From contig JBITNC010000001.1 of assembly GCA_050084985.1 (NCBI GenBank), positions 105,214,001 to 105,278,000 on the forward strand: a stretch of 64,000 nt of DNA, in the 5' to 3' direction. Below are positions 48,124 through 60,880 of the stretch, piece by piece. The stretch is from Nageia nagi. Taxonomy: Eukaryota > Pinophyta. Both the position numbers and the translations under genes were made by a program. The first letter of the stretch is position 1. The number at the start of each line of letters is the position of its first letter. The notes beneath the pieces are model-generated. The model saw only the letters and a list, made by a program, of their open reading frames with translations. It was not told the DNA's origin and did not search any database.

Positions 48124-49490
48124 GAAGCATTGAAAGTTTTGCCTAAGTATGATGGGTCTGGTAAAATATCATATGAACATTATCAAGATGTATCTTTATT
48201 AGCTTCAAGCTTTGATATCATTGATAAAACTATGATGACTAGGTTATTATCACATTCTTTTGAAGGTAAAGCAACTAAATGGTTTAAAACTCTCACACTT
48301 CAATCTATAAATTCATGGGGAGAGTTATGTCAAGCTTTAATTAAAATATTTGATGTAGATGGTGATGATAGTACATTTTTTATCCTTATAGCATGTATCA
48401 AAAGATATCTTCATGAGTCTATTGATAATTTCAATATTAGATTTGAGAGAACATGGAAGTCTATTCCAATAAGGATTAGACCAACATGTGCATAAGCTTT
48501 GGTATATTATAGGAAGGCCTTTCTCCCAAACCTTAATTTGGTCATTGTTATGTTAAGAGATACCTTCCTAGATGTTTACCACATAGCAAAAACTTTTGAG
48601 CATACCTTGGTATCATCTAAAAAGATGCATTCCAAAGCTATTATGCTATTATTTTTTGATTTACCTCCTAAATAAGTCCCTCAAATTGCTCATATTCGGA
48701 TTTTAGCCTTACCACCTCCTCCTAAGCCTAGTATTCAAAATTAGATACCAAAATTACCTACTCTTACATCCAATAGTGCTAATATTGATCCCAAATCTCA
48801 AAAAGAGGAAAGAATAAGACAATTGAAGATAACTATTAGGAACCTTACCAATAATATCACTCTGCAAGAAAGGAAAAATCAAGGTTCTAATTACAAAAGA
48901 TATGATAATCAATATCAACCTAGATTCTAGCCTAAAACAAACTAGGTAAAACAATCAAGTGTCTCAAAAATAATTGAAATGTTGTTATGATGAGTTCTAC
49001 AAAAAGTGTTGCTTTGGGCATCATAGAATGGTGTTCCCCATGTTCAACTCCTCATTTTTCAGACTCATGTATGATTTATCAACATCAGTATTTGGCATTA
49101 CATTTAGACCAAATGGTGGAACCTACATCAGATCCTCCTATTGATCTCACCATGGTAAATTTTTGGCTTCTAGGATATGTTGAAAAATAAGCGAACTATG
49201 TTCAAACTAGAGCTTCTTCTTTAATGCCTCCACAAAAATCCTTAGTTACTCAACAAAATCAACCATTTGTTCCAATACTACCTAAACATAAAATATCTAA
49301 GGCTCCCTTAGCCCAATCTTAGAATCAATAAGATCAATTCCTGACACATCTAGGAAATGTTTCTCAAAATCTAGATACTATTGTTTCTACTCAAATAAAT
49401 TCCACTACGGTTAGAAAAGAAGTCCTAAAGAGGGAGAGACCTAATACTTTAAGGTATCCTTTTATTATATATTACCATAAAGAAAAGGCC
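48124..49490 (+). pseudogene. Gag of element B
   Basis: The capsid core is clearest at 48130-48495: LPKYDGSGKISYEHYQDV, GKATKWFKTLTLQSINSWG and DNFNIRFERTWKSIP. After a stop the frame continues to a Lys/Pro-rich region and a long linker with HSDSCMIYQHQYLA-like residues. There is no clear CCHC zinc knuckle, which may have been lost. Confidence 0.75.
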
Positions 49491-49517
49491 ACTCAATAAT
49501 TTAGAACACATCAACAA

Positions 49518-50150
49518 ATGAAATCAAGTAAATTTTTCCCATATGCTCCATATAATATTATGGAAGAACTAAAGAAAACTCCTTCTAAGATGACTATGTT
49601 TGACGCATTGAAGATACTAGGTAAATTAGATCTTTTACAAGAGGCCTTGAAATTAAGAAATAGTAAGGAGAGGGTAAATGAAATAAATGTTATCTTTATG
49701 ATATCTGATGACATCCCTTCAGCTCCCATAGGTATAAGAATACCCCCACCATTCTATCTATCCTTAAGATTAGAAGGTTGGGTAGTAAATAACTATATGA
49801 TAGATACTGAAGTTGCAATAACTATGATTCCTAAAGCTGTTGCAAATGAAATGAAGTTGTATATTACAAGATGTATTAATCGTGTTATACAATTGGATTC
49901 TTCCCTTGTAGATGTTCTTGGTAGTGTTAAAGGTATCTTAATAATTTTAAATGCATTCCCTAACATTTGTGTTATTTAAGATATCATTGTGGTTGATCTT
50001 CCACCTCTATTTGGAATATGTCTATCTAGAGAATTCATTGGTAAATTGAAAGGGTACTTAGATTTAGACTATAGTGATATTTTACTTACCTTCCAAGATA
50101 AACAAGTAAAAATTCTAAATGAGGGCATCAAAAATGTTAATCTGAAGAAA
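49518..50150 (+). pseudogene. Protease region of element B
   Basis: An N-terminal linker (YNIMEELKKTPSKMTMFDAL) is typical of plant Tat-type elements. The retropepsin follows: WVVNNYMIDTEVAITMIP (usual DTG reads DTE) and, after one stop, LPPLFGICLSREFIGKLKG. The 153-codon ORF (49518-49976) is one of the best-preserved parts. Confidence 0.78.
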
Positions 50151-50330
50151 ACCATAGAATAAAATTGTTTGAATGGCCCTCCACTTATGGAAGTGTTTGA
50201 ATGGGATCTACTTAGAGAATCACTCCTAACAATTGAAGTTCTTTAAGAAAATGATTTAAATTATCATATCATAGATGTTTGCATGGGTAATTATTGTTTC
50301 TATCAAGATGTGTAACCAATCTCAATCATA

Positions 50331-51133
50331 GCTGAAAAAGAACATGACATATGGATAATATACTTTGATGAATCTAGTTATAAGCATGGATGTGGACTGG
50401 AGTTGTATTCAAATCTCTAAGACATATGAAATAATTCTCTCTCAAATTCACATGGATTTATACAAATAATGATGTTTAATATGAAGCCATTTATTTAAGA
50501 TTATCTAAAATGATTAGTATAGGAGTCAGATGTCTAATTATCCATGGTGATTTAGAATTGGTCATAAAGTAAGTCAAAAAATAGATTAGTGCAAAATATC
50601 ATGATCTAAAGACCTATAGGAATACAGTTTGGGATTTATTAGAATCATTCTTGGTTATCAATCTTTCAAGAAGGTACAACCAAATAGTTAATGCACCTAC
50701 TAGAAAAGGGGTGCATTATAATCTTGGTCATTATAAAAGAGGAGCTCTTAGAGTCAAAGTTCAATGTAGGCCTTTAGTACCTAATGCTACAAATTTTTGG
50801 CAAGTATTTGATTCCGATGAGCATATTATGAACTTCCTCTTTGATGAAGTAGTAGCTCACACTTTTTGTATTCAAGAATTACTTGACTATTTCCAAGAAT
50901 CAAATGTTATCCAACTCAAAAATAATGTTATACCAAAAGGATTACTCTCTTTTAAGACACTATTTGATTTAGAAGATGTCCATAAAGCTAAAGCCTTGGC
51001 CATCCAGAAGGAGAACTATATTGAGCTTGAAATAGAACTTAGAAAGCATGTAAAGGTAGGTTCAAAGTGTTCTAATGAAGAACAAGCTATTATGTCTCAA
51101 TTCTATCATGAGTTATTAAAAGCAATTACCTGA
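50331..51133 (+). pseudogene. RNase H-like domain upstream of RT, with linker (element B)
   Basis: The order of RNase H catalytic signatures is visible: IIYFDESSYKHGCG (first Asp), YEAIYLRLSKMISIGVRCL (Glu), IIHGDLELVI (second Asp), and NQIVNAPTRKG (last Asp reads Asn). It resembles the archaeal-type RNase H known as a second RNase H in Tat elements. The linker (CRPLVPNATNFWQVFDSDEH) leads straight into RT. The last 160 codons (50651-51130) are open. A separate gypsy RNase H follows RT. Confidence 0.72.
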
Positions 51134-51149
51134 ACTTATGATGATCTCA

Positions 51150-51990
51150 AGACATATGATAAAAGTATCATCCAGCACACAATTGAGCTTGAACCTAATG
51201 CCAAACCATACAGGAAAAAATAAAGGCCAATCAACCCAAAAATAGAAGAAGTTATGAAATAAAAATTGATTAAGCTATTTGATTCAAAAATTATTTATCC
51301 TATCAAGCATTCTTCTTGAATTGCAAATCTTATTCCTAGTAGAAAGAAAAGTGGAGAAATCAAACTCTATGTTGATTTCAAAAATTTGAATCAAGTGTCT
51401 CTCAAAGATAATTATCCTCTCCCACCTATGGAATAGATCCTACATATAGTAGCCAAAGCTTGCTATTTTTCAATTATTGATCCCTACTCAAGATTTATCT
51501 AAATTTAGGTGAAATATGAAGACCAATACAAAATTGCATTTACAACCAAATTGGGGACATTTTCCTTTCAAAGAATGCCTTTTGGTCTTTCTAATGCTGG
51601 AGCAACTTTTCAAAGATCCATGGATCATGCATTTTATGAACTAATAAATAAGATTATCTTAGTCTATCTAGATGATATTACTCTATTTTGTAAAATCAAA
51701 AAGGATCATCTAAAACATTTCAAATAAGTTTTTCAAAAATGCATGAAATTTGGCATTTCAATTAATCTAAAAAAATCTATTTTATGGTCAACCAAAAAAT
51801 GTTACTTGGCCACATTATCTTAGAGGAAGGATTAATGATCAATTTATATGGAGTGAAAGCTATTGAAGGATTGGCACTCCTTTCCAACAAGAAAACCTTG
51901 CAATCATTCCTTGGTCAGATAAATTTTGTTAGAAAATTCAATTAATGATTTTTAAGAAATTGTATCCCCAATCATTTTAATACTAAAGAA
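51150..51990 (+). pseudogene. Reverse transcriptase of element B
   Basis: Motifs in order: ANLIPSRKKSGEIKLYVDF, NLNQVSLKDNYPLPPME, FSIIDPYSRF, YKIAFTTKLGTFSFQRMPFG, LSNAGATFQRSMDHAF and the catalytic LVYLDDITLFC (51659-51691). Stops at several Gln/Trp codons and frameshifts after 51730. Confidence 0.9.
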
Positions 51991-52079
51991 AGATGCTATA
52001 TTCTTTTGGTCAAGTGAAGCAAAATTAGCCTCTAAAAAAATTAAAAAGGCTATAATAGAAGCTCATGTGTTTAAAATCC

Positions 52080-52470
52080 TAATATGTCAAAAGATTTCGT
52101 CATGTATGCATATCAAGTAGAAAGAGGCATTACTGCAATTCTAGCATAGAAAGATGATAACGAAGAAGAACAACTGATTATCTTTCATAGCCAAACACTA
52201 TATCAACACTAGAAAAGGTACTCATTTATTGAAAAACAAATATTTTTAATAATTAAGAGACTTAAAAAATTCAAGTATAATGTCTCCCACAACAAAATCC
52301 TTATATTTACTATCCATCTAGATGTAAGAAATTATGTTATACAAGGAGACTTAGGTGAAGGAAAGGCTAGTTGGATTACTAAAATAATGTAATATGATAT
52401 AGAAATTAAGCCAACCAAACTAATTAGAGGTAGATATCTATGTGAAAATATAGTTGAAGCTTCACATATG
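52080..52470 (+). pseudogene. Gypsy-type RNase H of element B
   Basis: It reads FVMYAYQVERGITAIL, LIIFHSQTLYQHxKRYSFIE, IIKRLKKFKYNVSHNKILI and ASWITKIMxYDIEIKPTKLI. The catalytic Asp of the SDAS-type motif is replaced in MYAYQ. This is the normal RNase H position in gypsy elements. Confidence 0.75.
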
Positions 52471-52579
52471 ATTGCTATTATGGATGATGAGTAGCAACTA
52501 AATGAAGAAAGTGATTGGATTAAGCAACTTATTTTTTACATCCAAATTCGTAAATATCCTGAATATCTAAATAGATTTT

Positions 52580-53770
52580 AGAGAAGGAGATTCAATCTAC
52601 ATGCTTTGAATTTTGCAATGATATATGACCATATATATATAAAAAATTTGATCAAACCCTTTTAAGATGTATGAATCATGACAAATCCCAAAGAATATTG
52701 CATGAATTTCATTATGGATTCTCTTACGAGCATTATAGTGGATCAACTATAGTAGCAAAAATTTTACAAGTTGGGTATTATTGGCCCACCATATTTTAAG
52801 ATTCATTCAAGATTGCTTAAGAGTGTAACAAATGTAGTAGATTTGTGAGAAAAAAAATGCAAGCTGTAATGCCTCTTAAACCTATGATAGTTGAGGAACC
52901 CTTTCAAAAATGGGGCATGGACTTCATTAGTGTTATAAACCCAAATTCCTTAGTAGGCCATAAGTTCATCTTGACTACAACAAAATATTCTACTATATGG
53001 TCAAAAGCAATGCCATATAAGAATTGAGATCAAAAAGCGATGATAGAAATGATCAAAATGATAATCACTCTCTTTGAAATCCCACAGACTATTGTCTCAA
53101 ATAATGGCTCAGTATTTATTAGAAATGACTTGTTAAAATTTATTTTTGAATATGGGATATACTAGTTATTCTCTTCAAATTACTACCCACAAGGTCATGG
53201 GTTAGCTAAATCAACTAATAAAACCTAACCTAGATCATCAAAAGTATAATTGAAGGGAATCACAGATAGTGGCATACACAACTAGACTTTGCATTAGGGT
53301 AGATAGAATCAACATTAAATTAGCAATAAAAAAATCTCTATATGCATTGGTATATGGTAAAATACCTATGTTTCCAATACACATTGAGTTACTAGCATTA
53401 AAAATTCTACAAGATATAAAGAACCATGACTTTGAGCCACAATAATCAAGGTATAATCAACTCCTAAAATTGGAGGAAGATTGAAATAAAGCATATGAGT
53501 CATTTTAGCATCACTAGCACATCATCAAGAAATGAAGAAAATGTCTTCCTAGGTGAAATTTAAACTAGGTGATATTGTGCTAAAATGGGATGAAGAGAGA
53601 GCAAAGCTCAAGAGAAACCAAAAATTTGACTCTCTATGGAGCGACCCTTATATCATCACTCAATCCATGCAAAGTAATAGGTTTAGGTTACAAGACATCA
53701 TCAGGTCTTGGGAATTACTTAATCTTATTAATAATATCTATTTGGAGCATTACCAAGTGATAGGGTGATC
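52580..53770 (+). pseudogene. Integrase of element B
   Basis: It aligns with 1-1182 of element A. The intact pieces are VVEEPFQKWGMDFISVIN, VGHKFILTTTKYSTIWSK, FEIPQTIVSNNGSVFI (catalytic Asp reads Asn), and the C-terminus FKLGDIVLKWDEERAK to YLEHYQVIG. The zinc-binding part is frameshifted. Confidence 0.87.
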
Positions 53771-54263
53771 TTGTAACACCTACTAGAGACTATATAATGT
53801 ATAAAGTTTCAAAAAAAAAGCATGTTTTTAAGGCTTATTCATATTCTAGACATAGCTTACAAGAAAGTAGATAGCTATTAATGCTCAACATTAATTCGAC
53901 ATGATATAGAGTTAATGTTTATATGTTGCTAAGTCACCAACTAAAAAGGGTAACATTTAAGGAAATATTTCTTTAGATTTCTCAAACCATCATATAGGTA
54001 CCCTAATTTAAATTTGGTGCACTTCATACCTACTCATCCAACTTATGGTAGCCTAGTCTATATGATGCATAGATCTTGATACCCTAAACATTAATTACCA
54101 TTAATAGAAATTTCATAAACCTTAGATGAATAAAATATCCTACATACCCTTTAACTCAACAATTAGCTATTTTTGAGCATACCAGTTTCTAGAGTGACCA
54201 GAGCTTATAGTTTGCAAAGCTGAGTTGAGGAAGAAGATATAGAATTGTAGGACCTTATAGACT
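53771..54263 (+). other. Spacer before the extra ORF (element B)
   Basis: Non-coding and homologous to 1183-1680. No clear promoter or splice site. Confidence 0.4.
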
Positions 54264-57200
54264 ATGGATTATAATTCTCAAATGCAAACCAAAGGTTCTA
54301 AAAAGAGTGCTAACACCATGGAAACTTCTAAATCATCAGTGCCAGTTGAAATAGAGCAAGTCAATGCTGACTAAATAGCCATGCAAGAGGAATACCTTGA
54401 GAATGCTCCAAGGGTGAACTGGACTAAGATGGGGGTGAAAAATCACATTGATACATGGAGGGATGACCCTAATCACATCCTTTTGCAACATATAAGTCTT
54501 GCAGTTATTGTAAAAAGGAAATCATTAGCACAATCAAATATATATGTAATGGATTACCAATGCCTAGCTTATTATGTGCCCTATGAATCATTCACTTGCC
54601 CTGAGCTATTGTATTTGGTGGCACATAGACATAACCAATAAGGTTATCAAATAGGAATTTTCAAGGAATAAGAGTAAGGAGAAGATTCAAAGCTAAAATT
54701 TGAAGTAATTTTGGACTACTCCCTTGATTTTATTCTTTAAGAATTTGTTATCCCAACCAATTAGACTTTCCATGTCAAGAAGTAGATTGATTTAAAAAGA
54801 GAGAAGAATGATTTCTATAGTAATGAAGATGAAATGATAAATTGGATTCATAAGAGATATCAAGGAAATAAAACCATACAGCTCTAGCTATGTTATGACA
54901 TTACTATATTTGAAAATAAGAAGGATAGAGAGGTGTTACAGACACTAGTGGTCATCCTGGGGAAGAAAATCTAAATAGAAGTAGATAAAGCCATGGTGTG
55001 TATGGCTTATAATATCACAAAGGCACATGTCATGCTATGACTTCTTGACTTTTATTTCTAATGAGATAAACAGATGTCTTTTTAAAATTGAAAAATAAGA
55101 TTTTAGACACCTTTCATACCTTTGATGGCTCTTGACCCATCAAAATCTTGATAAACTTGTGGAGGCAAGGCTACCAATTGAAATGATGAATCCAAGTACT
55201 AAACCAATACCAATTGATTTGAGGGTGCTAGTCTTAAACAAGTTGCATGGATCATAATACAAGTTATTAGAAAAATTCTATGCAATAATAGTAAATATGT
55301 TGATAGGAAGACTCCCTAGCATACTATGCAAGAGCGTTATGCGAGAGCTACAAGGAGGGAAAAAATGAGTGATTGGTATTTTCTCAAAGACTGCACCATG
55401 ATTATGAGGTATGAGTATTTTAAAAAACTTTTTTTCTTGCCTAAGTATGTAACCACTCAGCTATATTCCATAGATATGGGCAAGCAAATATGTGCCATTG
55501 AGACCAAGTATGGGTCTAGGGGTAGTTTCAAATCTATTGTAGATATACTAGCTTCTACTAAAAATTTCACTTTTGTAGAAGTAGGTTGTAAAGATAGTAT
55601 AGCAGAATTTATTATACAAAATTTAAAACTAGATATGGTAGAAGCCCCATGGATGTATGATCCTTCAGGGGAGATGAAAAAAATAATAAGGTCAAGTAAG
55701 AAGTGCCCAACCTTTTCCCATGAGTGTAGACCTCATGTGGAATATTTTGTAAATAAAATTGAGCAAGAAGTAGAAATGTACCCTAAATGAGAATTTACAC
55801 ATCTAAATAAGGATTGGATGACCCTTGAGGGGATAAAAAAATATAAAAACTAGAAAAATAAGTGGCAAGACTTTTACCCTCAACCCAGATGTCCTCACCT
55901 AGCTAACAAATTTGGATTGGGGCCCCAATAAAATTTATTATTTCATAAAATTCAGATTTGAACATACAACAAAGATTCATCATATTGAAAATGAATTATT
56001 TGAGAAATTTAAATATGATAAATTTTGGGAGGTATAATATTCTAAAGATCAAAATTAGTTATAGGAGTGAAATAAATAGAGGTTGGACAACCATCTAGCT
56101 TGCAAGAGCTTACAAAAAAGGGAGAATAAAATCCCTCAAATGCTACTACTACTTCCTAGGACTTTTTACCAAAAAAAAGGAGAGTTTAGACCCTTGCTCA
56201 AAAATAAAAAAACCTTAGAGAAAGAGGAAAAACTATTAAAGAAACCCCACACCACACAACCAAAGTCACAAAAAACTACACCTACACCTCCCAAAATCAT
56301 AGAAGAAACTTTAGGGGTTATGGACAAAGAGGTAGAAATCTTTCATATAGAGGAATTGCAAGAGCTTAGAAGTACAAATACTAGTGTTTAAGAACAACTC
56401 CCAAAAAAATATGTCTTGAAAAATAAAGAAGCCCCAAATAAGAAACACATGCAAATTCAATAAGGTAGGGGAAATGTACTTGGATTGGGTGGATCTGTAG
56501 CAATTGCACCTAGAGGTGGGCCGAGTGATGATGGTGATGATGATTATGATGAATCTAAAAGAAAAAGAGACTCAAAACCAATGGATAAAGATGATTATAA
56601 AGATAAGGTCATGGAGGAAGCAAAAAAGGAAATAGAAATTCAGCATGCTACACCTCCAAAATAGTTAGAACCCATTCAATAGGTTACGGTGACCACTTCA
56701 GGTGTAAATACTCCTCCCCATTCTTTAATTCTTACAGCCTCCTAGGAAGAGATTAAATCAATTTTTTCTACACAAATTGTATAACCCATTGATTAGGTAA
56801 CTTTTATCAATAAACCTCATGTGCTTCCTGAGCAACAATCAAGAATTTTTAGTTAAATAACAAAAATGGAAGACATTAAGATAGCATAAATGTATTTCAA
56901 AGGACAACTAGATACTGCTCCCATGGCTATAATTGTTGTGAATATGCAGAGTGCTCTAGTAATTGACCAATCCATGTTTCTTGTGAATACTTCAATGGTA
57001 GTTGGTAAAATTCTTCAAGCAATGGAGACTAAGATAGATAAATTGAATAAGAAAATTGATCAATATAAGAAAGACTACTCCCTTAAAAATAAAATAGTGG
57101 TTAGATTGCATAACAAAAATAAAGACCTACTTGCAAAGCTTGATAAGCAAAGGTTAGAATTTAATAAGAGATTGATAGAAAAAAAGGTCAAGGTAGATAA

Positions 57201-58050
57201 TGCAAATAAAACTATACAAGATCTTAAAGCTTAGGCTATAGTTATAGATGGCCAAAAGGTCAAGTAAGTTGAGGCTGAGTTGCAAACCATCATAACAGCC
57301 AACAAAGTATTATCTAATGATAATTCAAAACTATTTTTGCTGATAAAAAGATTTTAAAAAGCCTTGATGGAGAAAGTCAGAGATAGGATGGTGACCTTAT
57401 CACATTTACATTTGTTAAAAGAACAAACACTATAAGTCATAAAATAATTCAACATGCATACCACTCTCCATAAATTGGCTCTAGATATACCAAGATTAGT
57501 TATTGAGAAAATGTAGAGTTGATTGAGCTTCCTTACTGAGAAAGACATAGCTACCATTACTCCTAAGCTAAGATAATCATATTTGAGGAGGATCTGGGAT
57601 ATAGGTGAACTCCAAGATTTGGTGTTCAATATGGACATTGGTAAACACCAGCTCATAACAAAGCTAGAATTTATGAACAAATTCTTTAATTCTTTGATTG
57701 AAATGAAAGCTCCCGAATTATGGGAGGAACAAAATGTACAAGGTAGTGCTACCAGTTGGGTGCCAATACCATTCAATTCCTTGAATAATCTTTCTCTAAG
57801 AAGCAAATCTCATATTTACAACAATTAAATAACCTTACTCAAGAAGTAATCACAAGGTTCCTACATGCTGGAAGGATAGAGAATGTTTTGATGGGTTTTA
57901 GAGCAAATACTATAAAGATTCAAGCATCCCCTATTCTATCACAAGTTGACTATCAAGACCTTAAATATTTGAATAAGAAGATGCACCCCTTCCTCCCAAA
58001 AGAGCTAATTTCACCACCTGAGACCCTTGCCAAATCTACATCTGAATAGG
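54264..58050 (+). pseudogene. Extra ORF downstream of integrase, unrecognised protein (element B copy)
   Basis: I do not recognise it. The ATG at 54264 opens MDYNSQMQTKGSKKSANTME. The frame continues through one stop to 54641 (PRVNWTKMGVKNHIDTW, YVPYESFTCPELLYLV). The best-kept block is 55326-55787: EKMSDWYFLKDCTMIMRYEY, FFLPKYVTTQLYSIDMG, ICAIETKYGSRGSFKSIVDI, MVEAPWMYDPSG. Next come a Lys/Pro-rich stretch (56083-56391), an Asp-rich stretch near 56525, a Lys-rich coiled-coil candidate (57000-57234: MVVGKILQAMETKIDKLNKK) and a C-terminal part near 57800-58050. Intact length would be about 1250 residues. It has the position of an env-like ORF but no visible signal peptide or membrane span. Confidence 0.75.
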
Positions 58051-58118
58051 CTACTAGAAGTAGTAAGTAGTGGGTCCTATTCTCTAGTAGGTGAAGACCC
58101 CAAGAGCCACCAAAATAT
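58051..58118 (+). other. Element B 3' untranslated region and purine tract
   Basis: A partly purine-rich stretch (GAAGACCCCAAGAGCCACCA) precedes the LTR. Element A has the equivalent at 5560-5586. Confidence 0.5.
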
Positions 58119-60103
58119 TGTATTATTTTAGAATTGCACTCTAGGTTGGGGTAACACACTATCATTATTTCATTATTTTTAGCAAATTCTTTCTATTCCA
58201 ACTCTCTTTCTTTTAAAATTAAATTTGAATCTTCTATTAGCCAAAGTTTGAAGAATTTTAGTTGTTGTTAAGATCTAACTATTGTATATATGAGTCCTTA
58301 TTTTTGATAATTTTGCCCTTGTAAATTTTTAGTCAAAGTCAATCAGCTTAAGCTTAAGTTGTATTAATAGTAAAATTGGGTGGGAACTATATCCATAAAA
58401 GAATTATGTATAGGAAGAGAAAAGTCTAAGGAAATATCCAAGAATTGTAAATACACTATTCAAGAGATGTAAATACAATATTCAGGAGTTGTAAATATGG
58501 TGTCCATGAGTTGTAAATACAATGTCCAAGAGTTATAAATAAAATGTTTGGGAGATTTTGAAAATACATGATCTAGGAGCTTTTATAAATTTAAGTCCAA
58601 GTTATCTCCAAGTAATCAATAAGAGGTACCAAAAGTAAATAAAGCCCACTAATTTTGAGTGATAATGTTAGAACTTTTGGCTAAAATCAGCGGGTCTTAG
58701 AATAAGTATTAATGGGTGATGATTCAAGAAGATCTTAAATAGATCCTATTGATTTTGAGTGATGACATCAAAACTTTTGGATAAAATGAATGGGTCTTAG
58801 AATAAGTAATGGCAAATGATAATTTAAGAAGATCTCAAATAGAGCCTATCAATTTTAAGTGTTGATGTCAGAACTTTTGGCTAAAATCAGTGGGTCCTAT
58901 AATAAGTATTAGCAGGTGATGATTCAAGAAGATCTCAAATAGAGCCCATTAATTTTGAGCAATGATGTTAGAACTTTTGGTTAAAATCAATAGGTAGTAA
59001 GAATATCCAAATCATCAACAAAACCTAGAGAAAAGAAATAAGACCTGCTAGACTAAGGTAAGTGTAATGGATAAGAAGTAACACCTGAGTCTACTTGATC
59101 TTAAGTGTTTAACCCCCAAGGCCCTATTAATGTGTAGAATTTAATTCAATTCCACATAATAGTGATAATTTCTTCTCAAACTAGGTTAATATATTATTTA
59201 GAACCCTCTATTACTCTATTCATTTAAGAACTATAGTATAGATAATCAATGGTTGCAGAGAAGTAGATAGATGTCGATAGAACATAATGCTAAATTGTAT
59301 CTATCAAATTGAAGATGAGTACTTTTTCAATCAGATATAGTACCATTTTCAATCAACTACAAGGCAAAAGAAGGAGCAATCAATGACATGTCAAGAGGAT
59401 TGTGACTCAATGAATATGATTGTTCAAAAACTTTGAATTCCCAGATAGTCATGCTGTTGGTATTTATTCACTATGTAATCTAACATAGTTGTAAAATTTA
59501 TTGTAAATAGTTTTCTTCACCTATTTCAATAAAGATGACTAATTATGTATATTAATGATAGATAGCAACCAAGTAGGGCATGAAATGTATAAATGGTAAA
59601 CTATTAGAAATAAAGGAGGTTGAACATTCTAGCAAATTTTCCCAGGTCTGTAAGATACTTTCATATATGATAATGCAAATAGATAATGCTTTGCCCTTAG
59701 CAACAAGTGGTTGTTTATTATTTTTGCAAATGTTATGTATGAGATGATGTCTTAAGTTGTGGCTTTATATTGTGATTGCAAGACCCCAAGGGTAATATAG
59801 CTTGTTATTCTTAATCTTGGTTATGGATTGCTACCTGTGTTGCAATGCCCAAGCTATGAAGTTCTTACTTTAGTTTTAGTTCAATTTATTAATCTCTTTC
59901 TTGTAACTCTATACCTTTTATCTCTTTCCTATTACTTTTAACCTTCATAATAGATAGGAACTAACCTATAACCCAAAGATTGAGCAAAAAACCTAGATGA
60001 GTGCATTTCCACCATTTTTTTCTCTTTTAAGGAACCTATTGTTGCGAGCAATGGAGAACTTGACTAGAACAAACCATTTGAGGTTACATTATATCGATCA
60101 ACA
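58119..60103 (+). repeat. Element B 3' LTR
   Basis: It starts TGTATTATTTTAG and ends at about GATCAACA. It contains the 25-bp repeat (58440-58590), the 100-bp x 4 repeat (58640-59040) and a CCATAAAAGAA TATA-like site near 58393. It is more diverged from the 5' LTR than the D1 or F pairs are from each other. Confidence 0.8.
58640..59040 (+). repeat. Tandem repeat of ~100 bp x 4 in the B 3' LTR
   Basis: AATTTTGAGTG-type anchors recur about every 100 bp near 58648, 58747, 58846 and 58947. The same landmarks occur as in the 5' LTR. Confidence 0.88.
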
Positions 60104-60880
60104 TATACATATCATGTATAGATACTTCAAGGTCTAATTCAATTAGAATGGTCCCTTGTAAGTCAATCATCCAATGGGGTGAGGCTTCATCTCTTAGAGT
60201 GGGAGATCATGGGCAAATATGATCTATAATAATAGTATAAAAAGGAAATCAACCCATATAATGGATCTTTATTCATAAAAAGATAAGACCTACATACCTT
60301 CTATAACCATTACCTCTATTAGGTACTATGGTTGTGTTACCACCCAATGTTTTATTATCATTTTTTAAACTTTTTCCTTAAATTATGTATTTAAGAAAAT
60401 TTTCTTTTTTTTATTAAAAATAAAAAAACACATAAAAAATGTGTAATTAAAAAATCCAAAAAATAGTAAATTTACATGGTCTCATATTTTTCATCACAAA
60501 AGGAGTTTAGGCTATTGGGAAACATCTCTCATCTTGGAGAAAAGTGCATATTTGATACATTAACATGAAAGTTGATTTTTACAAACCATTGAATATCATT
60601 CTCCAATTTGACTACTAGTGCTTAGCCTCAACATGATATGGAACTAGATCCTACTTAACCATTGAATGAAAAGTTTTGAAATCCTAATTTCAAAACCTAG
60701 TACTCATTATTTACACTGCAAAGTGGAATTCAATTCTCATCAAGTCTAAAAAATGATAACAACCTTCATTTTCAAGGCCAAGATAAAATTTGGTAAATTT
60801 TAACTATCTTTTTTCTTCCCATTATCACATCGAGGTATAAATATAACTAGGAGTGACTAAAGGTTTGCTTCCTAGTTACT
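60104..60880. other. Unassigned AT-rich region
   Basis: No coding frame or RNA gene is seen. A-rich and T-rich runs lie at 60360-60470. It is the flank of elements B and G. Confidence 0.4.
60876..60880. repeat. Element G target-site duplication, left copy (TTACT)
   Basis: TTACT precedes the LTR at 60881 and follows the composite LTR at 61841-61845. Confidence 0.9.

Larger units (their letters stand above)
45625..60103 (+). mobile_element. Element B: full-length ~14.5-kb Ty3/gypsy retrotransposon with an extra 3' ORF
   Basis: Two LTRs of about 2 kb flank gag, protease, an upstream RNase H-like domain, RT, RNase H, integrase and a 3.8-kb unrecognised ORF. Element ends are estimated from LTR alignment; the possible duplication is TATAT/TATAC (4 of 5). 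The polyprotein wording (SSRKKSGEIRLCVDF-like RT, 'WQVFDSD' linker) points to the Tat-related plant gypsy elements. Coding parts are heavily mutated. Confidence 0.85.

Noticed and set aside
54264-58050. Calling the extra ORF an envelope gene
   Set aside because: The position fits, but I see no signal peptide, furin-like site or clear membrane span. It stays unrecognised.
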